The notes: generated by a model not told the origin, from the sequence alone. A stretch of 64,000 bases of DNA from Mangrovicoccus sp049603835 (GCA_049603835.1 JBMYSZ010000004.1:186001-250000); one strand, 5' to 3'; counted from the stretch's first letter, positions 42,333 to 51,221 are shown. Made by a program: numbers and translations.

Positions 42333-43277
42333 ATGATCTTTCAAGCCAAACATCTTTTGGGCATTGAGCCCTTGCACCCGATGGAAATTCAAACGCTGCT
42401 GGATCTGGCCGATGACTATGCGGACCGGCTGCGAGCGGGGCAAGCGGTAGAGCCGAATTTGGCCGGTCTCACCCAAGTGAATATGTTCTTTGAGGCCTCC
42501 ACCCGGACCCAGTCGAGCTTTGAGATCGCCGGTCAACGCCTGGGCGCGAATGTGATTTCCATGGCGATGCAGGCCAGTTCGATCAAAAAGGGCGAAACCC
42601 TGATCGATACTGCGGTGACGCTGAATGCGATGCGCCCAGATTTGCTAGTGGTGCGTCACCCGCATTCCGGCGCGGTGGATCTTTTGGCGCAAAAGGTCAA
42701 TTGCGCGGTGCTCAATGCCGGGGATGGACGCCATGAACACCCGACCCAAGCGCTGCTAGACGCCCTGACAATCCGCCGCCACAAAGGCCGGTTGCAGCGG
42801 CTAAATATCGCTATTTGCGGCGATATTGCCCATAGCCGGGTGGCGCGGTCAAATATCCTGCTGCTGCATAAAATGGAAAACCGGGTGCGGCTGATCGGCC
42901 CGCCGACTCTGATCCCCTCGGGCATGGAGGCCTGGGGCGTCGAGGTCTATGACGATATGCGCAAGGGGCTGGAAGGCTGCGATGTGGTGATGATGCTGAG
43001 GCTTCAGCGCGAGCGGATGGATGGCGGCTTTATCCCGTCAGAACGCGAATATTTCCACCGTTTTGGCTTGGATGCGGAAAAGCTAAGTTATGCCAAACCC
43101 GACGCGATTGTGATGCATCCCGGCCCGATGAATCGCGGTGTGGAAATCGATGGCCAAGTGGCCGATGATCCGCAGCGCTCCGTTATACGCGAACAAGTCG
43201 AAATGGGCGTTGCGGTGCGTATGGCGGCGATGGATCTGCTGGCCCGCAATCGCCGCGAAGCCCAAGGAGCCGCCTGA
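42333..43277 (+). CDS. pyrB: Aspartate carbamoyltransferase catalytic subunit
   Basis: Condenses carbamoyl phosphate and aspartate, the first committed step of pyrimidine synthesis. 314 residues. Carbamoyl-phosphate loop FEASTRTQSSFEIAG, then HPTQALLDALTI, ICGDIAHSRVARSN and MHPGPMNRGVEI. The ATG at 42333 is preferred to one at 42303. No pyrI regulatory chain is present. It opens a run of overlapping genes that includes an inactive-looking dihydroorotase, consistent with the PyrB-PyrC' type of complex. Confidence 0.95.
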   Translation: MIFQAKHLLGIEPLHPMEIQTLLDLADDYADRLRAGQAVEPNLAGLTQVNMFFEASTRTQSSFEIAGQRLGANVISMAMQASSIKKGETLIDTAVTLNAMRPDLLVVRHPHSGAVDLLAQKVNCAVLNAGDGRHEHPTQALLDALTIRRHKGRLQRLNIAICGDIAHSRVARSNILLLHKMENRVRLIGPPTLIPSGMEAWGVEVYDDMRKGLEGCDVVMMLRLQRERMDGGFIPSEREYFHRFGLDAEKLSYAKPDAIVMHPGPMNRGVEIDGQVADDPQRSVIREQVEMGVAVRMAAMDLLARNRREAQGAA

Positions 43278-43378
43278 TGCAGGATCCCAAAGATCCCCGC
43301 GCCAGTGGCATGGTGGCCCTCGCCGCTTTGGGGGTGATGGCGGCTTTGGTTATAGTGATGGTGGTGATGGCCGGATGA
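43277..43378 (+). CDS. 33-residue single-helix membrane microprotein
   Basis: The frame begins at an ATG that overlaps the last base of the pyrB stop (TGATG) and has AAGGAG eight bases upstream. It encodes MQDPKDPRASGMVALAALGV and continues as a hydrophobic helix to VIVMVVMAG before a TGA that overlaps the next ATG (ATGA). A short polar N-terminus and one helix of about 20 residues suggest an inner membrane microprotein. The overlaps at both ends and the ribosome site argue that it is translated. No function can be assigned. Confidence 0.75.
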   Translation: MQDPKDPRASGMVALAALGVMAALVIVMVVMAG

Positions 43379-43908
43379 GCACGAATGACCCCTCAGGCTG
43401 GGAAGACTTCCTAGAACCCGGTGAAACCCTGTTATGGCAGGGGCGCCCCTCCTCTCGGATCATCTGGTCGGATCTAGAGCCGGAATCCCTGGTCTCAGGC
43501 CTCATTTTCGGCGGTTTCGCGATTTTCTGGACAGCGAATGCGCTGAGCACAGCGGCGGGCAGCGGCCTGCAGGGCCTGCTCCTTCCCCTTGCGGGCCTGT
43601 TCTGTGTGGGATTGGGCGGCAAAATCGCCGGCGGTGATGTCATTTTGGATGCGTATCGCCGCTCCAATAGCTGGTACAGCCTCACCGATCGCCGTGCCTT
43701 TATCGCGACGAAACTGCGGGGCAAGCGCCAGTTGCAGACCTTTCCGATCACCGACCAAAGCGCCCTGGTATTAGAAGACGGTACGCCCGGCAGCGTCTAT
43801 TTCGCCAAATCCGATGGCAAAGCCTCGAAGCGGATCGGCTTTCGCCAAATCGAAGAGGCGCGGGCCGTCTATGACATGATGCGCCAAGTGGCGCGGGGGC
43901 AATTATGA
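43375..43908 (+). CDS. Membrane protein with PH-like domain, in pyr operon
   Basis: 177 residues starting MSTNDPSGWEDFLEPGETLL. An N-terminal cytosolic part with LWQGRPSSRIIW, two membrane helices (LVSGLIFGGFAIFWTANAL and LLLPLAGLFCVGLGGKIAGG), then WYSLTDRRAFIATKLRGKRQ, which resembles the bacterial PH-like (bPH) fold. It overlaps both neighbours by ATGA. Proteins in this position are sometimes misnamed aspartate carbamoyltransferase because of the neighbour; no such domain is present. The role is unknown. Confidence 0.75.
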   Translation: MSTNDPSGWEDFLEPGETLLWQGRPSSRIIWSDLEPESLVSGLIFGGFAIFWTANALSTAAGSGLQGLLLPLAGLFCVGLGGKIAGGDVILDAYRRSNSWYSLTDRRAFIATKLRGKRQLQTFPITDQSALVLEDGTPGSVYFAKSDGKASKRIGFRQIEEARAVYDMMRQVARGQL

Positions 43909-45203
43909 CCGACCAAGCACAGCTTTTCACCAATGCCCGCCTGATCGATCCAGAGGCCGGGACGGAAACGGCGGGCCAAATCTTGGTGGAGCGCGGCCAA
44001 ATCACCGAAATTCTGCCCCCTCAGGCCCAGATCGACCCTGCCCGGCTCGGCCCTGATGCGGTAATCGATTGTGGCGGCCAGGCTTTGGCGCCTGGTTTGG
44101 TGGATATCGGGGTGAAAGTCGGCGAACCGGGCGAGCGCCACAAGGAAAGCTTGCGCACGGCCGGGCTCGCGGCGGCGGCGGGCGGGGTGACGACGATGGT
44201 GACCCGCGCCGATACATCCCCCGCGATTGATACGCCCGAAGTGCTTGAATTCCTGGCTCGTCGCGCGACCGAGGCGACGCCGGTGCAAGTCGCACCCATG
44301 GCCGCTTTGACCAAAAGCCGCGAAGGCCGGGAAATGACCGAGATCGGTTTTCTCCTTGATGCTGGGGCGGTGGCTTTTTCCGATGGCGATAAGGTCGTGG
44401 CGAATACCAAAGTCTATTCCCGTGCGTTGACCTATGCGCGCAGCCTTGGCGCGCTGGTGGTGGGCCATATCCAAGAGCCGGGCCTGTCCAATGGTGCAGC
44501 GGTGACGTCGGGCAAATTCGCTAGCCTGCGCGGCCTGCCCGGCGTATCCCCCATGGCCGAAAGACTGGGGCTAGAGCGGGATTTGGCCTTGGTGGAAATG
44601 ACAGGTGCCCGCTATCACGCCGACCAGGTGACCACCCGCGCCGCCCTGCCCGCTTTGGTTCGAGCGCGCGAGGCCGGGCTTGATGTGACGGCGGGGATAT
44701 CGATCCATCATCTGACGCTGAATTCGCTGGATGTGGGCGATTATCGCACCTTCTTTAAGGTCAAACCGCCGTTGCGCGATGAAGAAGACCGGCTCGCCAT
44801 GGTAGACGCCGTCGCAGCCGGGCAGATCGATGTGATCTGTTCCATGCACACGCCGCAGGACGAAGAAAGCAAACGCTTGCCCTATGAGGCGGCGGCCAGC
44901 GGCGCGGTGGGGCTAGAGACGCTGCTGCCTGCCAGTTTGCGGCTTTACCATGCGGGACATATGCGCCTGGCCCAGCTTTTCCGAGCGCTGTCCTTTAACC
45001 CGGCGAAACGGCTGGGCTTACCTGGCGGGCGGTTAAGCGCAGGCGCTCCGGCGGATATGGTGCTGTTTGATCCGGATGCGCCCTTTGTGCTGGACCGCGC
45101 GGCTTTGCAGTCGAAATCGAAAAACACGCCTTTCGATGGCGCGCGGATGCAAGGCCGGGTGCGCGGCACTTGGGTCGGCGGAACAAAGGTATTTGGCGCA
45201 TGA
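43905..45203 (+). CDS. pyrC: Dihydroorotase homologue lacking metal ligands (PyrC'-like)
   Basis: 432 residues of the class-I dihydroorotase family, ending in the usual FNPAKRLGLPGGRL region. The metal-binding HxH expected after the first strand is replaced: VDIGVKVGEPG (Gly69, Lys71). The S/TDHAP motif reads CSMHTP (Met314 in place of Asp). SDGD (~159-162), His188 and His268-269 remain. Three of six ligand positions are lost, so it is probably inactive and may instead stabilise PyrB, as the Pseudomonas pseudo-dihydroorotase does. It overlaps the genes on both sides. Confidence 0.85.
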   Translation: MTDQAQLFTNARLIDPEAGTETAGQILVERGQITEILPPQAQIDPARLGPDAVIDCGGQALAPGLVDIGVKVGEPGERHKESLRTAGLAAAAGGVTTMVTRADTSPAIDTPEVLEFLARRATEATPVQVAPMAALTKSREGREMTEIGFLLDAGAVAFSDGDKVVANTKVYSRALTYARSLGALVVGHIQEPGLSNGAAVTSGKFASLRGLPGVSPMAERLGLERDLALVEMTGARYHADQVTTRAALPALVRAREAGLDVTAGISIHHLTLNSLDVGDYRTFFKVKPPLRDEEDRLAMVDAVAAGQIDVICSMHTPQDEESKRLPYEAAASGAVGLETLLPASLRLYHAGHMRLAQLFRALSFNPAKRLGLPGGRLSAGAPADMVLFDPDAPFVLDRAALQSKSKNTPFDGARMQGRVRGTWVGGTKVFGA

Positions 45204-45814
45204 TCCCTGTGATCACATCCCCGATTTTGGCTTTGGCTCTGGCTGCTTTGGGCGGTTACCTTTTGGGTGCGGTGCCCTTTGGCATTGTTATGGCACGGCT
45301 TTTCGGGCTGGGAGATCTACGCAAAATCGGCTCTGGCAATATTGGCGCGACGAATGTTTTGCGCACCGGCAATAAGCTGGCAGCTTTTCTGACCTTGGTG
45401 CTAGATGCCGGCAAAGGCGCGATTGCGGTGCTGCTGGCCCGTGCTTTGATCAGTGCAGATGCGGCGCAATTTGCCGGGTTTGCTGCGTTTTTGGGCCATT
45501 GTTTCCCGGTTTATCTAGGCTTTAAGGGCGGCAAAGGTGTCGCGACATTCCTCGGCACTCTGCTGGCGCTGGCCTTCCCTCTGGGTCTGGCGGCTTGCGC
45601 GACTTGGGCGGTGATGGCTGCGGCGCTGCGCTATTCTTCGCTATCTGCGCTGACGGCGGCGGCGCTTTCTCCGCTTTGGGCTTGGGCGCTTGGACGTCCC
45701 GATCTGGCCGCGCTATGTATTGGGCTGGCTGCTTTGGTGTTTTACCGCCATGAGGCCAATATTCGCCGCCTTCTGGCCGGGGATGAGCCCAAAATCGGCC
45801 AAGGCAAAAAGTGA
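45200..45814 (+). CDS. plsY: Glycerol-3-phosphate acyltransferase PlsY
   Basis: Transfers acyl groups from acyl phosphate to glycerol-3-phosphate, the first step of phospholipid synthesis. 204 residues, about five helices. The three cytosolic motifs are present: IGSGNIGATNVLRTG, HCFPVYLGFKGGKGVAT and YRHEANIRRLLAG. It overlaps the dihydroorotase stop as ATGA and the next gene as GTGA. The start at 45200 is the first in-frame ATG giving a normal leading helix. Confidence 0.94.
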   Translation: MIPVITSPILALALAALGGYLLGAVPFGIVMARLFGLGDLRKIGSGNIGATNVLRTGNKLAAFLTLVLDAGKGAIAVLLARALISADAAQFAGFAAFLGHCFPVYLGFKGGKGVATFLGTLLALAFPLGLAACATWAVMAAALRYSSLSALTAAALSPLWAWALGRPDLAALCIGLAALVFYRHEANIRRLLAGDEPKIGQGKK

Positions 45815-46089
45815 GCGACGCCTTTGGGGCCGCGCTGAACGCCCTGCCAAGCGGCAGTTTTCGCGGTGTTTTTGACGGGCGGCATTATGTGATCACAAAG
45901 ACCCTGTTCAATTCCGGGCGTAGCACAAAATTGGTGGCCGAAGCCCTGGCAGGCGGCGATTATATCAGCCTGAACCATTACCAATTGGCGGATGGGCGCG
46001 GGATTTTGAAGCCTTGCGAAATGCCGGCAGATAAAGTGACCAAATTTGTTTTGGGCCTGCGCCTGATGCCGCAGAACGACACGCCCTGA
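45811..46089 (+). CDS. Small conserved protein after plsY
   Basis: 92 residues from a GTG that overlaps the plsY stop (GTGA). Cytosolic; contains SGSFRGVFDGRHYVITKTLF and GGDYISLNHYQLADGRGILKPCEMP. The first segment has the look of a small beta-sheet protein. It ends a six-gene overlapping run that starts at pyrB. Not recognised as a characterised family. Confidence 0.7.
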   Translation: MSDAFGAALNALPSGSFRGVFDGRHYVITKTLFNSGRSTKLVAEALAGGDYISLNHYQLADGRGILKPCEMPADKVTKFVLGLRLMPQNDTP

Positions 46090-46168
46090 TCCAGAACGAA
46101 GCTTTTGCCGAGTCACCGACCCCGCCGCGCCACGCATCACGGACCATTGCGCCACCATTCAGCAGCGA

Positions 46169-46591
46169 CTACGCAAATTGATCAATCGCACTGACCGTGA
46201 GCGGACAAGGCTGCCCGCCAAAGAAAGCCTTCAGCACCTCTTTAAACATCGCTTCCTCGGGCCGTGCTAAATGAAATAGCGTCGCGCAAGACCGCAGCTT
46301 CGCGGCGTCAACCGACCCCAGAATTTCCACCACCGGCGCATCGCGATGAAATAGCATCGCATCCATGGCGGCCAGCAAACGGAGTTCTAGGGTCGGATGG
46401 CGCAGATATGACCGCGCCTCGTCCAAATTTTCGATCCCATAGAACATGGACTTGTCCGAATGACCATTCCCGCGCAATTGCGGGAAGATATACCAAATCC
46501 AATGGCTCGCCTTTTCACCGGCCAGAATTTCCCGCATGGCCAGGGGATAGTCACGCTCTTGCGCCTGAATAAAACGGTCCAACTTGGACAT
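46169..46591 (-). CDS. DUF1810 family protein
   Basis: 140 residues. Diagnostic segments are LDRFIQAQERDYPLAMREI, ASHWIWYIFPQLRGNGHSD and MDAMLFHRDAPVVEILGSVDAAKLRSCATLF. DUF1810 proteins are of unknown function. AGGA lies before the ATG at 46591; a start six codons upstream is possible. It is a separate unit, 117 bases from gshA. Confidence 0.85.
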   Translation of the reverse strand: MSKLDRFIQAQERDYPLAMREILAGEKASHWIWYIFPQLRGNGHSDKSMFYGIENLDEARSYLRHPTLELRLLAAMDAMLFHRDAPVVEILGSVDAAKLRSCATLFHLARPEEAMFKEVLKAFFGGQPCPLTVSAIDQFA

Positions 46592-46708
46592 GAACTGGGA
46601 TCCTCTCAAACGGGCGAGCGGAAAAACTCCACCCGCTTAAACCGTCTTGGCCCATAAGGGGTGAAGAATTCCCAAATCCTGCCCCAATTCGGACCAGTTT
46701 TTGCCGTT

Positions 46709-48079
46709 CTAATAGGAGTAGGCGGCGTAGATTTTAGTCAGATCTTCGTTCCAATCGCCATGATAGCGCGCCAAAAGCTCATCTGCTGGGGTTTGGCCGC
46801 TGTCCAGGCTTTCACGTAAGGCATTGAGAAAATGGGTTTCATCAGCGATCAGCCCGCCAGCACCCGGCATGGCCCGCGCTTTAAGCCCGGCTTCGGCAAT
46901 CGCGACAACTTCGCGCGCGATATCGCGCATGGATTGCCCGCCCACTTCTGCCTGTAGCCCATCCACCGAGGCCGCCACGCGCCAAGCTTCGCGCGTTTCC
47001 GCATCCCAGCCTTTGGCCAGATCCCATGCGGCATCCAAAGCCGTTTGATCATAGGTCAGCCCCACCCAGAAAGCCGGAAGCGCACAAAGACGCCGCCAAG
47101 GCCCACCATCCGCGCCGCGCATTTCGATGAATTTCTTCACCCGAGCTTCGGGAAAAATCGTGGTCAGGTGATCGGCCCAATCGCTAAGCGTTGGCTTTTC
47201 GCCGGGCAGTGCGGGCAGCTCGCCTTTTAGGAAATCGCGGAAGGATTGCCCAAGCGCATCCACATATTTGCCATCGCGATACACGAAATACATGGGCACA
47301 TCGAGCGCATATTCCACCCAAGCCTCAAAGCCAAAACCTTGCTCAAAGACGAATGGCAGCGTGCCAGTGCGCGCCGGATCCAGATCGCGCCAAACCCGCG
47401 AACGCCAGCTTTTATGGCCGTTGGGCTTCCCCTCTAGGAAGGGCGAATTCGCGAAAAGCGCGGTTGCCACGGGCTGAAGCGCCAGGGCCACCCGCATTTT
47501 CTGGACCATATCCGGCTCTGACGCGAAATCCAGATTCACCTGAACCGTGCAGGTCCGATACATCATCTGTTTGCCGAGCTTGCCGACCTTATCCATATAG
47601 CTGGTCATCAGCTTATAGCGGCCCTTAGGCATAACCGGCATTTGCTCATGGGTCCAAATCGGCGCGGCGCCGAGGCCGATAAAGCCTGCGCCGATCTCAT
47701 CGGCAACCGATTGGACTTCGCGCAGATGCTGGTTCACCTCGTCACAAGTCTCATGGATCGTCCGCAAAGGCGCACCAGAAAGCTCTAGCTGACCGCCTGG
47801 CTCTAGGCTGATATTCGCGCCATCCTTTTGCAGGCCGATAATATGGCCCGCCTCTTCGATGGGCTCCCAGCCAAAACGGTCGCGCATCGCATCCAAGATC
47901 GCCTTGATCGAGCGCGGCCCGTCATAAGGCAACGGGTTCAGCGTATCACGGCAATAGCCGAATTTCTCGTGTTCGGTGCCGATACGCCAGTCATCTTTCG
48001 GTTTGCAGCCCGCAGCCAGATATTCGGCCAGTTGCTCATGCCGCTCGATCGGGCCGCCGCCCTCTTGGGGGATGGACAT
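46709..48079 (-). CDS. gshA: Glutamate-cysteine ligase (plant/alphaproteobacterial type)
   Basis: First enzyme of glutathione synthesis. 456 residues of the GCS2-like class shared by plants and alphaproteobacteria: DDWRIGTEHEKFGYC, ISLEPGGQLELSGAP, MYRTCTVQVNLDFASEPDM, FANSPFLEGKPNG and KFIEMRGADGGPWRRLCALP. It is transcribed with rsmE, a GNAT gene and a small membrane protein upstream. The class is regulated by redox-sensitive disulfides in plants; whether that applies here cannot be read. Confidence 0.95.
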   Translation of the reverse strand: MSIPQEGGGPIERHEQLAEYLAAGCKPKDDWRIGTEHEKFGYCRDTLNPLPYDGPRSIKAILDAMRDRFGWEPIEEAGHIIGLQKDGANISLEPGGQLELSGAPLRTIHETCDEVNQHLREVQSVADEIGAGFIGLGAAPIWTHEQMPVMPKGRYKLMTSYMDKVGKLGKQMMYRTCTVQVNLDFASEPDMVQKMRVALALQPVATALFANSPFLEGKPNGHKSWRSRVWRDLDPARTGTLPFVFEQGFGFEAWVEYALDVPMYFVYRDGKYVDALGQSFRDFLKGELPALPGEKPTLSDWADHLTTIFPEARVKKFIEMRGADGGPWRRLCALPAFWVGLTYDQTALDAAWDLAKGWDAETREAWRVAASVDGLQAEVGGQSMRDIAREVVAIAEAGLKARAMPGAGGLIADETHFLNALRESLDSGQTPADELLARYHGDWNEDLTKIYAAYSY

Positions 48080-48139
48080 CTAAGGATGATCCTTGTTCTT
48101 CTATCAATTTCTGTGACCTGCGGTTTTGAACCCGCTATG

Positions 48140-48652
48140 TCAACCAAGCCATGTGGAGGGGGCGCGCTGCCACAAGAGCTTGGGGCCTTGATTTTGCGCA
48201 GAAAGGGCCGCTGAAAGCTGACTCATATGCAAATTGGGCAGGGTTGCAAAGGAATCCAGCAGATTTTCAGCGCCTTTGGCTGTCACGGGAATGTGCATGA
48301 CCGGCTCGCCAATTCGGCCTAATTTCCAGACGGGAACCGCGCCGCTTGGATCCAAAGTCAGACTTTGCAGAGTGTCAAGCGCGACCACCCCGCCACCTTC
48401 GGGCCCGAAATAAGCGATTTGGCCTTCGGTGGTCTCTACAATTCCCGGCCCCTGCGCCGCCATGGCCCGCAACCGTCCCCGTGGCAGCCCCGTAAGGATC
48501 AGACCACAGCCCAAAGCCAAGGCCGCTAAAGCGATCCAACTGAGCGGCGCGCGGTAAGCGGCGAAACCGTAAACGCCCAAAGCGGCAAGCCCGCTTCCGG
48601 TCAGAGCCTCGCGCCATTGCCGCGCCCAGAGTTTTAGCTCGGGCCGGATCAT
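48140..48652 (-). CDS. Conserved two-helix membrane protein
   Basis: 170 residues, beginning MIRPELKLWARQWREALTG. Two close membrane helices (GLAALGVYGFAAY and WIALAALALGCGLILTGL) are followed by a soluble beta-rich domain (VETTEGQIAYFGPEGGGVVALDTLQSL) and a C-terminal helix. It overlaps the GNAT gene by ATGA and lies 60 bases upstream of gshA, so it belongs to the rsmE-gshA unit. Function unknown. Confidence 0.75.
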   Translation of the reverse strand: MIRPELKLWARQWREALTGSGLAALGVYGFAAYRAPLSWIALAALALGCGLILTGLPRGRLRAMAAQGPGIVETTEGQIAYFGPEGGGVVALDTLQSLTLDPSGAVPVWKLGRIGEPVMHIPVTAKGAENLLDSFATLPNLHMSQLSAALSAQNQGPKLLWQRAPSTWLG

Positions 48653-49503
48653 TGGGCAGGGATCTTTTGCGGTGCGCTGAACATAACCAAACTATAATCG
48701 CCGATTTGGCGATAGCCCAGGGCCCGATAAGCCCGCTCCGCCGGCTCATTCGCAGCAAAAAGGATCGACCGGCTCACCCCTTTGCGCCGGGCCTCAAGCA
48801 GTTGCAGCGCCACTGCTGCCCGCGCATAGCCATTGCAGCGCAATTCCGGCGGCACATAAACAGCGCCGATTTGCACCACATCGGGCAGGCTTGCGTTAAA
48901 ACCCGTAAGCGCCACGGGCTGGCCATCCTTGAAAAGCACCCGATGCGTGTCGCGCGCCATATAGGCAGTGACATCTTCCACAGCTTTGAGCTGCGCAGTC
49001 GCCAAGGTTTCGCCCAATGTGTCCCTGCGATAGGCCGCTCGCCAGCCAAGCAGCACCGAGTCCGAAGCAGAACGTAACGGGAAAAGCTCTAGCCCCTCTA
49101 GATGCGGCTCGATCAGATCGTTCAAATGCAACTCAAAAAGCGGATCGACCGTATTGAGCTGCATAGGCGCGAGCCCCAGATCTAACTGCTCCATAATTGC
49201 CGCGACCTGATCCGCTGCGCCAATCAGACCGATCAAAGTTTCGCCGCGCAGTTGCTCGATGAGATCCGTGCAGTCGCCAGGATGCGGAATTTGCGGCATG
49301 GCAACGCCTTCGGTGGTGAGCCCCATCGCCCCGCGGATCGGATCGCCACTGACCCAAACCCGCATCGCGCGCAGGGCCTCGCCCCCAATGCAGCCATGAT
49401 CCCGTAAATTCATCAGTGGAAACATAGAGCTGGCCAGATAGCGGCGGTAAAATGCCTCTAGCTCGCTTGCATCTTGGGCGACCGCCGGACGGGCGGGGCT
49501 CAT
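48649..49503 (-). CDS. GNAT family N-acetyltransferase
   Basis: 284 residues. The N-terminal half is a less conserved domain (LEAFYRRYLASSMFPLMNLR). The C-terminal half holds the acetyl-CoA site: QIGAVYVPPELRCNGYARAAVALQLLEARRKG and ILFAANEPAERAYRALGYRQIGDYSLVMF. Substrate unknown. The ATG at 49503 overlaps the rsmE stop (ATGA); the frame is open far upstream but lies within rsmE in another frame. Confidence 0.87.
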   Translation of the reverse strand: MSPARPAVAQDASELEAFYRRYLASSMFPLMNLRDHGCIGGEALRAMRVWVSGDPIRGAMGLTTEGVAMPQIPHPGDCTDLIEQLRGETLIGLIGAADQVAAIMEQLDLGLAPMQLNTVDPLFELHLNDLIEPHLEGLELFPLRSASDSVLLGWRAAYRRDTLGETLATAQLKAVEDVTAYMARDTHRVLFKDGQPVALTGFNASLPDVVQIGAVYVPPELRCNGYARAAVALQLLEARRKGVSRSILFAANEPAERAYRALGYRQIGDYSLVMFSAPQKIPAQ

Positions 49504-50240
49504 GCCCAATCCCCAAGATGCGCCTGCCATAGGGTCAGCGCCGCAACCGCCGCCGTATCCGCGCGCAAGATGCGTGGGCCAAGACTGACCGGGAAAGCGG
49601 CCTCCATCTGATGCAAACGGCTGCGTTCTTCGGGCGAAAAACCGCCTTCGGGGCCGATCAACACCGCCCAAGGGCTTGCCGAGGCGTCCGTTTCGGTCAG
49701 AGCGGCCAGGCTGGTTGCGGGCCCGACCATCGCCTCGTCGCAAAACATCAGGCGACGACCCGTGGGCCAATTATCAAGAAGGACGCTTAGCTTGGACAAC
49801 TCGCCCACCTCGGGCACATAAGTCCCGCCGCATTGCTCTGCCGCCTCGACCGCATGTGCCTGCAACCGGTCCCGGCGGATCCGTTCAGAATTGGTAAAGG
49901 CGGTTTGCACAGGCTGGATATGCGCAGCCCCCAGCTCGGCGGCTTTTTCCACGATGAAATCTGTGCGCGCCTTTTTGATCGGCGCGAAAACCAGCCAAAG
50001 ATCCGGCGGCATCTGCAAAGGGCGGGTTTGTTCGACACAGGCCAGGTCTCCGGCCCGTTTCGCAGCCCGCGTGACCGTCGCCAGATATTCGCCATCGCGG
50101 CCATTGAACAGCAAAACCTCGCCGCCGGTCTGCAGCCGCATCACGCCAAAAAGATAATGTGCCTGGTCCTGGGTCAGAGGAACAGATTGCCCCGGCCCAA
50201 GCGGGTGCTCTACATAGAGTCGAGATCGTATCGTCGCCAT
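49500..50240 (-). CDS. rsmE: 16S rRNA (uracil-1498-N3)-methyltransferase RsmE
   Basis: 246 residues of the RsmE/SPOUT family. An N-terminal PUA-like domain (QAHYLFGVMRLQTGGEVLLFNGRDGE) is followed by the knotted methyltransferase domain: KKARTDFIVEKAAELG, AVEAAEQCGGTYVPEV, VLIGPEGGFSPEER and LGPRILRADTAAVAAL. ATGs at 50240 and 50252 are both possible and neither has a clear ribosome site; 50240 avoids overlapping the divergent ubiA start. Confidence 0.94.
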   Translation of the reverse strand: MATIRSRLYVEHPLGPGQSVPLTQDQAHYLFGVMRLQTGGEVLLFNGRDGEYLATVTRAAKRAGDLACVEQTRPLQMPPDLWLVFAPIKKARTDFIVEKAAELGAAHIQPVQTAFTNSERIRRDRLQAHAVEAAEQCGGTYVPEVGELSKLSVLLDNWPTGRRLMFCDEAMVGPATSLAALTETDASASPWAVLIGPEGGFSPEERSRLHQMEAAFPVSLGPRILRADTAAVAALTLWQAHLGDWA

Positions 50241-50252
50241 AGGAGCACTCAT

Positions 50253-51221
50253 ATGACCGGGACCCAAGAAGGGCCAGAGGCTGGAACCGTTTCCGACGCA
50301 GTTCACGGCAATTGGGTGGACCGTTACGCGCCGTCATGGAGCCGCCCCTATCTGCGCCTCAGCCGTGCGGACCGCCCCATTGGCACCTGGCTGCTATTTC
50401 TGCCCTGTCTTTGGGGTGTTCTGCTCGCGGCGATTGAAACCGATTGGCTGGGGGGGCAAGGCATTTGGATCATCCTTGGTTGCGGTGCCGGGGCCTGGCT
50501 GATGCGCGGGGCGGGCTGCACCTGGAATGATATCACCGACCGAGATATCGACGCCAAGGTCGCGCGCACCCGGTCGCGCCCGATCCCGTCAGGCCAAGTC
50601 ACCGCACGCCAAGCCGCGATTTGGATGTGTGCCCAAGCGCTGATCGCATTCGGCATTTTGCTGACATTCAATATGGCGGCGATTGGGCTTGGCATCGCCT
50701 CGCTCGCTTTGGTCTGCATCTATCCTTTCGCCAAACGCTTTACCTGGTGGCCGCAGGTCTTTTTGGGTCTGGCCTTTAACTGGGGCGCGCTTTTGGCTTG
50801 GACGGCGCATACGGGCTCGCTGGGGCTGCCAGCCGTTTTCCTGTATCTGGCCGGGATCTTCTGGACGATTTTCTATGACACAATCTATGCCCATCAAGAC
50901 CGCGAAGATGATGCGTTGATCGGAGTGAAATCCACCGCCCGGCTTTTTGCCGAAAATACCCAAACCTGGCTGAAAGGCTTTCATGTGGCCTCGCTGATCT
51001 GTTTGGCGGTGGCGGTGGGGCTGGTCTTTGCACAAGAGCCGCGCTCTCCGGCGGCGGTCGTGGCGGCTATGGCCGGGGTTTTGGCGATGGGCATTCATAT
51101 GGTTTGGCAAATGCGCAAGCTTGATATCGAAAACCCGGAAATTTGCATGCATCTGTTCCGCGCCAATCGCGATACTGGTTTGCTATTTTCTGCCGGTCTG
51201 GCTGCAGCGCTTGCCTTTTGA
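50253..51221 (+). CDS. ubiA: 4-hydroxybenzoate polyprenyltransferase UbiA
   Basis: Attaches the isoprenoid tail to 4-hydroxybenzoate in ubiquinone synthesis. 322 residues with about nine helices. Both Asp-rich magnesium sites are present: CTWNDITDRDIDAKVARTRSRP and YDTIYAHQDREDDALIGVKSTA. AGGAG lies before the ATG at 50253. It is divergent from rsmE, with the two starts only 12 bases apart. Confidence 0.95.
   Translation: MTGTQEGPEAGTVSDAVHGNWVDRYAPSWSRPYLRLSRADRPIGTWLLFLPCLWGVLLAAIETDWLGGQGIWIILGCGAGAWLMRGAGCTWNDITDRDIDAKVARTRSRPIPSGQVTARQAAIWMCAQALIAFGILLTFNMAAIGLGIASLALVCIYPFAKRFTWWPQVFLGLAFNWGALLAWTAHTGSLGLPAVFLYLAGIFWTIFYDTIYAHQDREDDALIGVKSTARLFAENTQTWLKGFHVASLICLAVAVGLVFAQEPRSPAAVVAAMAGVLAMGIHMVWQMRKLDIENPEICMHLFRANRDTGLLFSAGLAAALAF

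Noticed and set aside
48649..49770. Long N-terminal extension of the GNAT protein
   Set aside because: The first 89 residues lie in another frame of rsmE and look like antisense-type sequence. The ATG overlapping the rsmE stop is the sensible start.
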